Shown one piece after another: positions 57,944-64,000 of a stretch of DNA of 64,000 bases. The translations under genes and the position numbers were made by a program. Source of the stretch: Armatimonadota bacterium (GTDB lineage Bacteria; Armatimonadota; Fimbriimonadia; Fimbriimonadales; Fimbriimonadaceae); contig JANYCU010000051.1 of NCBI GenBank assembly GCA_025360125.1, forward strand, positions 62,001 to 126,000. The letters run 5' to 3'. Below the pieces are notes generated by a model, which worked only from the letters and a program-made list of their open reading frames with translations, ran no database searches and was not told the origin of the DNA. Numbering within the stretch: position 1 is the stretch's first letter; each line of letters begins with the position of its first letter.

Positions 57944-60900
57944 TTATTTTCCTCCGTCGCTATCCTTGGGCCGGTTAAAGTCTGAGGCACCGCTCGTTCT
58001 AAATTGTCCGCCCGTGGGGTTTTCCACCAGCAGGTCCATGATGTCTCCAACCGTGGGGTACATCGCGGTCTGAGCAAAGATCAGGCTGCTCTGCCGAACC
58101 GGATTGATCCGAGGGCTTCTTGTAAACCAACCGATAAGGGGCACCGTCGGGAAGATATCGCGCAGGATTGGTAAACCACCCGAAGTCTTCTCGGCCCGTC
58201 CCAGCATATAGTTGTTCTCAAAACTCGAAATCTCGCTGATGTCTAAGTTCGAAATTTGGACCTCCGTATTGACGGTGTGGCGATCAATCCTCGCAGATTG
58301 AAGTTGAGTAGTCCCGTTCGGCTCTTGAATGTTTGTTGCCTGCGCATAGTCCAATCTGAACGTAATGCCTTGTCCCGAAGGATTGAATATCGGATTGACT
58401 TTAAAGCTGCCTCCGGTTCCGATGCTGTAAATTTCTCCTCGATCTTCTTTGGGCATGTCCAAGAGGGAGCTAAGCAGGGCTCCGAAGGTTCCGAATCCCA
58501 GCTTGTTGTTCTTCATTACTGCACTGGTTGCAGCACCGTCGATCAACGCTTTTGCCGCTGAATTGTTAGAAGATTCATCCACTGTTGGCTTTTGTGTCGG
58601 AGCGAGCGATTTGAGAATGGACAGCAGAGCCGCCGATTCACCGACGACATTTTGCTCGTCACCAACCTGAACGTTTGCACTTCCTGTCACTTCGACGCGA
58701 GCGAGCAATCGATTGCTGGCAAGGATCGATTTGCGCTCATAACCACCGAACGAGATGCCACGAACCGAAGTAGCCGCGCGAACTCGTGTGAGCATAGGTT
58801 CGACAAAGAATTTGTCGAAGTCCGTTTCGAAGGTTTCCATAAACCTCTTGATCATCTGATCGGCGGCGGCGACGCGAGGCGTGGCAGTGGAAAGGGATTC
58901 ACTTTCTTCGAGCCTGTCGGCAAGGCGATTCAGTCTCGTAGCGTCGTCCGGGCCAGGCTCTGCTACACTCGTCATGTCAGCCCTGTAGTGAACCAACCCT
59001 TTCGCAAATTTTATGATCTCCAATTCTTCTGAGGGAATTGGTTCGGCTTTGCCTCTAATTTTATTTCCAATATAGTAAGCCGTTCTGCGAAGTTCGCTCG
59101 CCAAATTCCGTCGTATCTTTGCCCGCAATCCGTAAAGGATTTCGAGCTGATTCGAAGAGACTTCGTCGTTCGCAAGAATGCCGCTCCCGACCAAGACTCC
59201 CCCCTGCATCCAGCTTGAATCTGCACCTGCTCCTGAAAATGGATTGGCGCCGAAAACCGAACGAGGGAATAGTGGATACGGGGCAAATTTCTTTGCATCC
59301 GCGAACTCTGGCTCGTTGTGAGCTTGGTTGCCAAATTGCCGAATCGTCGCCACCGCAAAATCAAAAATCTGCTTGTTCGCTTCGTTGGCCGGATCCTTTA
59401 CACCTGCAATATCGTGGTTCAGCTTTGCATCGTAATAGAGCTGTTCGGCAAAGTCGTGAAGTATGCGTTCACGAGAATCTTTCGATACCAGACTCATTAC
59501 AAACAACATCTCGCCCAGAGTGGTCACCTTAGCCGGATCAGGAACAGTGAGACTACACAAGTAACGATTTGATCGGCAATTGGAAACCTTTTTGACCTCA
59601 GTACCGCTGATGAGATAAGTGTAGAGAGACTGAATGCTATTGTGGAGTCGCATCGTTAGAACTTCAATATCACCATCTGGAACGGTGTGTAATTTGGGTT
59701 CAACGTGTTTGCAGGGACAATCCGAAGACTTACACGTACATTTAGTGCCTTTCCGTCCAACTCCCGCACATTTGCATTCTTTGTCGGAGCACTTTTGAAA
59801 GTTAGCGTCACAGTTGTAAGCTCGGACAAGTTCATCGCAAACACTGTCTGGGTCATCATGATGGCCCCGAACGACCTCATATGCCTCACTAAAGACGCGC
59901 TTAAATGCTTTACCCTCAGGTTTCACATTGAAGAAGTTGTCTAGATAGGCAGCAATAACTTGGTCGCTATTGGCCCTTCGCTGAACTACCGTGGCTAAAT
60001 ATGCCGCTCGTGTTGCCACCAGCCTAAATCGGGCAAAGGCGAATTTTGCAGCCTTCTGGTTAGCTGCCTGAACATTTCGATCTTCGGTTTTACTACCTTT
60101 GAAGTACTGCTGGGCAGACTTCAATTCAGTAGCAGCGTCGGCGATCAATGCCGAAAGCTCCTCAAGTTCAACTAACGTTCGATTGATCCTCCATGCATCT
60201 CGGTCAAGGCCAGAAACTCCAAGCGTTGCTTGAACCTCAGCACTGTACACCTGTGCGCGGTGGTACCCACCGTAATCTCTACTTCTATCAACAACGCCGA
60301 CACTTGGGCCAGTCTTCTGATGACTGTCATATAGCCTCGAAGCTCGCTCGCATCGACCGACTTCCGCCGTAATCGCATTCCGAAGTGTGTCCTGCACGAT
60401 TCCCATCGAAGCCTTCGCATCCCGAAGCGCTCCGGTTATGTTTGCCATTGCATTAGCCATGGCTTGAGGGTCTTGACCGTTCACCTGTAATGTGTGCAAG
60501 GTAATTCGGGCTTGCGGCGTCGGTCGATCAAACAGAGCGATCATGTCCTTGACCATCGTCACATTACGCTTCGGTCCGCGAAGAACGATGACCTTTGACC
60601 GCGGGAAAATCACCAGTCGAACGCCTCGGGCAGCCGACCCTGCATCTCGAAACCCTGGTGCAAGATAGATTGGCTCGTTTTGTACGTAGCCACCAAATGC
60701 TTCCGCTTCATCCGAAGCTAAGCCAGGCATTCCAAGTCGAATCACGTTGAGGGCCTTCGACTTCTCAAGCAAGGCACTCTCGGCATTTTCTATCTTCGAG
60801 GGAGCGTCGTCCTTCTCGGTAGTGAGGGCAGTTGCTTGATTGTCTAACTTCGTTTTTTCGATTTCCGCTGCCGTCTTTTTTTTAGTTGTTTCGCTAGTAC

Positions 60901-62572
60901 TCTTTGCCAGTGCTTCTTGGCGGTCGGTCAGAAGCTTCTTCTGTTTATTGAGCTCGGCTTTTTGCGCTTCCGTACTGCTCGTCAACTTTCCGTCGATACC
61001 TTTGATTTGATCAGATATCTTCTTGTCTTCATCCGAGTTCGATGCTAGCCGGCTGGTGTACCTCGCAATCTCCTTGTCTTTGTTTGCTGTTTCTTTGTTT
61101 AATTTTGTGATGGTATCACGCAATGTCAATAAACGAGACTGGAGTTCGTTGCGCTCCGCACTCGTAACAAAAATGTCGGCCTCCAGTTTACGCAACTCGT
61201 TTTTCTTTTGCGAAGCGACTTTATCGGCACTTATCGAGTTGGGGTTCAACAAAATGAAATCTTCTCGAGGGCGAAGTGAATTAGCTATCGCCATCGGATT
61301 TGGGTAGTAGAACAATCGAACTTGATCGACGATAGTGTCGTCGGAAGCGCCCTCCAACCAATCTTCAAGCGAGATAAGTTGGTTCTGAAATGCCTCTAGT
61401 GAGCTTGGAAGGGCATAACTAAAGTTAGGGGTCGCACATTTCACAGCCTCAACAAATGACTTATTTAAAGAGCTTACGCAAGCGTCCAGTGTCCTCCCTT
61501 CTCTGTTCACCACTGTAAGGTCCACGACCTCAGAATTCTTTGCCACTTTGAGTCGGCCCTTGATGGCTTCGGTTTGAACTGGCAGATATTTGTTAGCTAA
61601 ACACTCGCTTGCCACATATGAGGCCGTGATGGATTTTATGGATTCTTTTACCGCGTCGGTAAGTTCCTTGTACACTGTTGCAACCGAGCGATCGCCATTA
61701 AAGGCAAATTGTTCAAATGAACGGAGATCCATAATGAACGTCAATGGGCTAACATATTCATCGAGATTTACTGAGGCCGTCCTAAGATAGTCAGCTACAT
61801 CGGAATTCGATGCTAGCTCGTAATTTGGAGTTGCAGGATATGTACCGATTGCCTTGGCAAATTTAGCTTGTTCAGTTAAAAGCGACTTGATATCGTCGAT
61901 GACTTTCTTAGTTCGAAGATGCAGGACACAGTTTTCTGCCGAAGCCGTCGCTTCAAGTTTCTTGGTAAAGAAGTTTTGCTGAAGTGATGCTAAGTCTTTG
62001 GTCAGTTGCTCATTGCCGATTTTTCCATCTTCTTTTTGTTTTTTGAAGGAGTCCAGATTTCCGTCTAATTTCGTTTTGTCGGCTACAAGCTTGTCGTGCG
62101 CGATCTTTTGGGATTTGTAAGATTCTGAGGCCGTATCGGTTACCCCGTCGAGTCTCGTTTGGGATTCATCGACCTCTTTTTTCTTTCCATCGCTGGCCGA
62201 TTGAGCTTCCGATATTTTGCCGTCAATTGCCTTATAATCGGCGATCGACACAAGAACCTGGTTCGTCAAATCGACGACCGCACCTTCAATTTTTATGTCC
62301 GAGGTATCGAGCTTCTTAACAACACTTGTAATCGCTACAAGTCTTTCGCGAGCAGTGGCAGGTTCAGGCTTGGGCGGATACGCTAACAATTCTTCATAGT
62401 TCTTGATCGTATCCGTAACCTGTTGATGAAGACCTCTCGTCTGGACGAACTCAATCCTCACCTTCGTTACTGGTTCACGACGCGAGCCATGAACGTGAAT
62501 CGAAGCACAGACGGTGACCATCGCCATCGCGGCAATAGAAATTGTTACAAAAGATTTCGAATAGAAACGCAT
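57944..62572 (-). CDS. Giant secretin-like protein with coiled coils and a Cys-rich insert
   Basis: A 1542-residue exported protein. Parts: signal peptide (about 1-28, SFVTISIAAMAMVTVCASIH); coiled coil 1 (115-210, Lys/Asp/Glu-rich); helical region (215-435); coiled coil 2 (450-610); a secretin N-domain-like unit (650-700: VRLVIFPRSKVIVLRGPKRN then VTMVKDMIALFDRPTPQARI); helical region; cysteine cluster 912-954 with nine Cys (CTC, CPC and CKC pairs, metallothionein-like); helical region; and a secretin C-domain-like end (1280-1515: ISSFENNYMLGRAEKTSGGL, PILRDIFPTVPLIGWFTRSP, SSLIFAQTAMYPT). Secretins form outer-membrane pores for type II, III or IV systems; they are usually 400-750 residues. 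Pore function is inferred. Confidence 0.72.
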   Translation of the reverse strand: MRFYSKSFVTISIAAMAMVTVCASIHVHGSRREPVTKVRIEFVQTRGLHQQVTDTIKNYEELLAYPPKPEPATARERLVAITSVVKKLDTSDIKIEGAVVDLTNQVLVSIADYKAIDGKISEAQSASDGKKKEVDESQTRLDGVTDTASESYKSQKIAHDKLVADKTKLDGNLDSFKKQKEDGKIGNEQLTKDLASLQQNFFTKKLEATASAENCVLHLRTKKVIDDIKSLLTEQAKFAKAIGTYPATPNYELASNSDVADYLRTASVNLDEYVSPLTFIMDLRSFEQFAFNGDRSVATVYKELTDAVKESIKSITASYVASECLANKYLPVQTEAIKGRLKVAKNSEVVDLTVVNREGRTLDACVSSLNKSFVEAVKCATPNFSYALPSSLEAFQNQLISLEDWLEGASDDTIVDQVRLFYYPNPMAIANSLRPREDFILLNPNSISADKVASQKKNELRKLEADIFVTSAERNELQSRLLTLRDTITKLNKETANKDKEIARYTSRLASNSDEDKKISDQIKGIDGKLTSSTEAQKAELNKQKKLLTDRQEALAKSTSETTKKKTAAEIEKTKLDNQATALTTEKDDAPSKIENAESALLEKSKALNVIRLGMPGLASDEAEAFGGYVQNEPIYLAPGFRDAGSAARGVRLVIFPRSKVIVLRGPKRNVTMVKDMIALFDRPTPQARITLHTLQVNGQDPQAMANAMANITGALRDAKASMGIVQDTLRNAITAEVGRCERASRLYDSHQKTGPSVGVVDRSRDYGGYHRAQVYSAEVQATLGVSGLDRDAWRINRTLVELEELSALIADAATELKSAQQYFKGSKTEDRNVQAANQKAAKFAFARFRLVATRAAYLATVVQRRANSDQVIAAYLDNFFNVKPEGKAFKRVFSEAYEVVRGHHDDPDSVCDELVRAYNCDANFQKCSDKECKCAGVGRKGTKCTCKSSDCPCKHVEPKLHTVPDGDIEVLTMRLHNSIQSLYTYLISGTEVKKVSNCRSNRYLCSLTVPDPAKVTTLGEMLFVMSLVSKDSRERILHDFAEQLYYDAKLNHDIAGVKDPANEANKQIFDFAVATIRQFGNQAHNEPEFADAKKFAPYPLFPRSVFGANPFSGAGADSSWMQGGVLVGSGILANDEVSSNQLEILYGLRAKIRRNLASELRRTAYYIGNKIRGKAEPIPSEELEIIKFAKGLVHYRADMTSVAEPGPDDATRLNRLADRLEESESLSTATPRVAAADQMIKRFMETFETDFDKFFVEPMLTRVRAATSVRGISFGGYERKSILASNRLLARVEVTGSANVQVGDEQNVVGESAALLSILKSLAPTQKPTVDESSNNSAAKALIDGAATSAVMKNNKLGFGTFGALLSSLLDMPKEDRGEIYSIGTGGSFKVNPIFNPSGQGITFRLDYAQATNIQEPNGTTQLQSARIDRHTVNTEVQISNLDISEISSFENNYMLGRAEKTSGGLPILRDIFPTVPLIGWFTRSPRINPVRQSSLIFAQTAMYPTVGDIMDLLVENPTGGQFRTSGASDFNRPKDSDGGK

Positions 62573-62649
62573 GATTTCCCCACATGCCTGAAAAATAAAC
62601 CTTAACGCACTTATTCAGACAAAATAATCAAACAAAGATTACTGTAGAG

Positions 62650-62678
62650 GTTCTAACACGTCTAATGTAAAATGTCAA
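62650..62678 (-). promoter_or_regulatory. Promoter of the giant secretin-like gene
   Basis: Minus strand: consensus -35 TTGACA (62678-62673), 17-base spacer, -10 TAGAAC (62655-62650). Predicted start about 70 bases upstream of the ATG at 62572, which is preceded by GTGGGGA. The remainder of the 290-base gap 62573-62860 shows no gene; CCCTC/GAGGG complements near 62.83-62.85 kb lie after ligA but lack a T-run. Confidence 0.65.
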
Positions 62679-62860
62679 TAGGTCATTTTCTTTGTGAGCC
62701 AAATCGTGAGCAAAAACATTGCTTCTTCATTAACAGTTGCTCTCTTCTTCGAGCTGCTACTTAGGCAAAACAAAGTCATAGGATCGTAAACATGCGACGA
62801 CTTTGCCGACATCGATATTTGATTTTTGGTTCCCTCCTTTAAAGGGAGTAAGAGGGTTCT

Positions 62861-64000
<1,140 letters not shown>

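Overview
The window looks like chromosomal DNA of an Armatimonadota bacterium, probably of the Fimbriimonadales. This is inferred from gene content, not from a marker search: a pseudopilin whose N-terminus reads FTLIELLVVIAIIAILAAIL followed by FPVFAQAK, a PEP-CTERM protein, Sbp and DUF881 proteins inside the division cluster, and mid-range base composition. There are no rRNA or tRNA genes, no CRISPR array and no intact transposon.

Layout. 1-304: edge of a TacA/TacT-type toxin-antitoxin pair. 0.37-11.5 kb: mixed metabolic and signalling genes (M20 dipeptidase, galactokinase, a helical-repeat protein, GMP synthase, a pseudopilin, an ABC-2 permease, an exported double truncated haemoglobin, an OmpR-type response regulator with its PAS-GAF histidine kinase, and a GspG-like pseudopilin). 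11.6-18.4 kb: a ribosomal protein operon on the minus strand (rplC to rplE) that lacks rpsJ at its head and stops at a bidirectional terminator after rplE. 18.7-27.5 kb: small membrane proteins and lipoproteins, pyruvate dehydrogenase E1 alpha and beta, an HD-GYP response regulator, a TIM-barrel protein, a DUF1684 protein and a tandem pair of related lipoproteins. 27.9-46.2 kb: a complete division and cell wall (dcw) cluster on the minus strand: mraZ, rsmH, ftsL, ftsI, murE, murF, mraY, murD, ftsW, murG, a murC-ddl fusion, ftsQ, DUF881, sbp, ftsA, ftsZ. It begins at a clear promoter and ends at a strong terminator. 46.6-57.9 kb: a candidate 34-residue membrane protein gene, a short methionine synthase without a cobalamin domain, a PEP-CTERM protein, an FKBP isomerase, two stand-alone Clp N-domain proteins, a repeat-rich gap, a methyltransferase, a Gfo/Idh/MocA oxidoreductase, a DUF433/DUF5615 toxin-antitoxin pair, accD-accA and an OGG1-like glycosylase. 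57.9-62.6 kb: one 1542-residue secretin-like protein with two coiled coils and a metallothionein-like cysteine cluster. 62.9-64 kb: the 3' part of ligA.

How the genes work together. The dcw cluster makes lipid II (MurE, MurF, MraY, MurD, MurG, MurC-Ddl), polymerises and crosslinks it at the septum (FtsW, FtsI, FtsL, FtsQ) and places the division ring (FtsA, FtsZ). MraZ is its likely regulator, and a GTGGGAA-type dyad lies inside the promoter spacer. AccA/AccD and the E1 subunits supply and use acetyl-CoA. The pseudopilins and the giant secretin-like protein point to an envelope-spanning type II or type IV-like machine whose other parts lie elsewhere.

The most unusual signals are: the giant secretin-like protein; tandem copies of the mraY 3' end inside the dcw cluster that differ almost only at synonymous sites; the shared dyad upstream of mraZ; the truncated MetH; the exported tandem globin; the pair of Clp N-domain-only proteins; and a dispersed palindromic repeat family at about 38.7 kb and 52.0 kb. 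Several starts were moved from the longest open frame where a ribosome binding site and operon overlap favoured an internal start.
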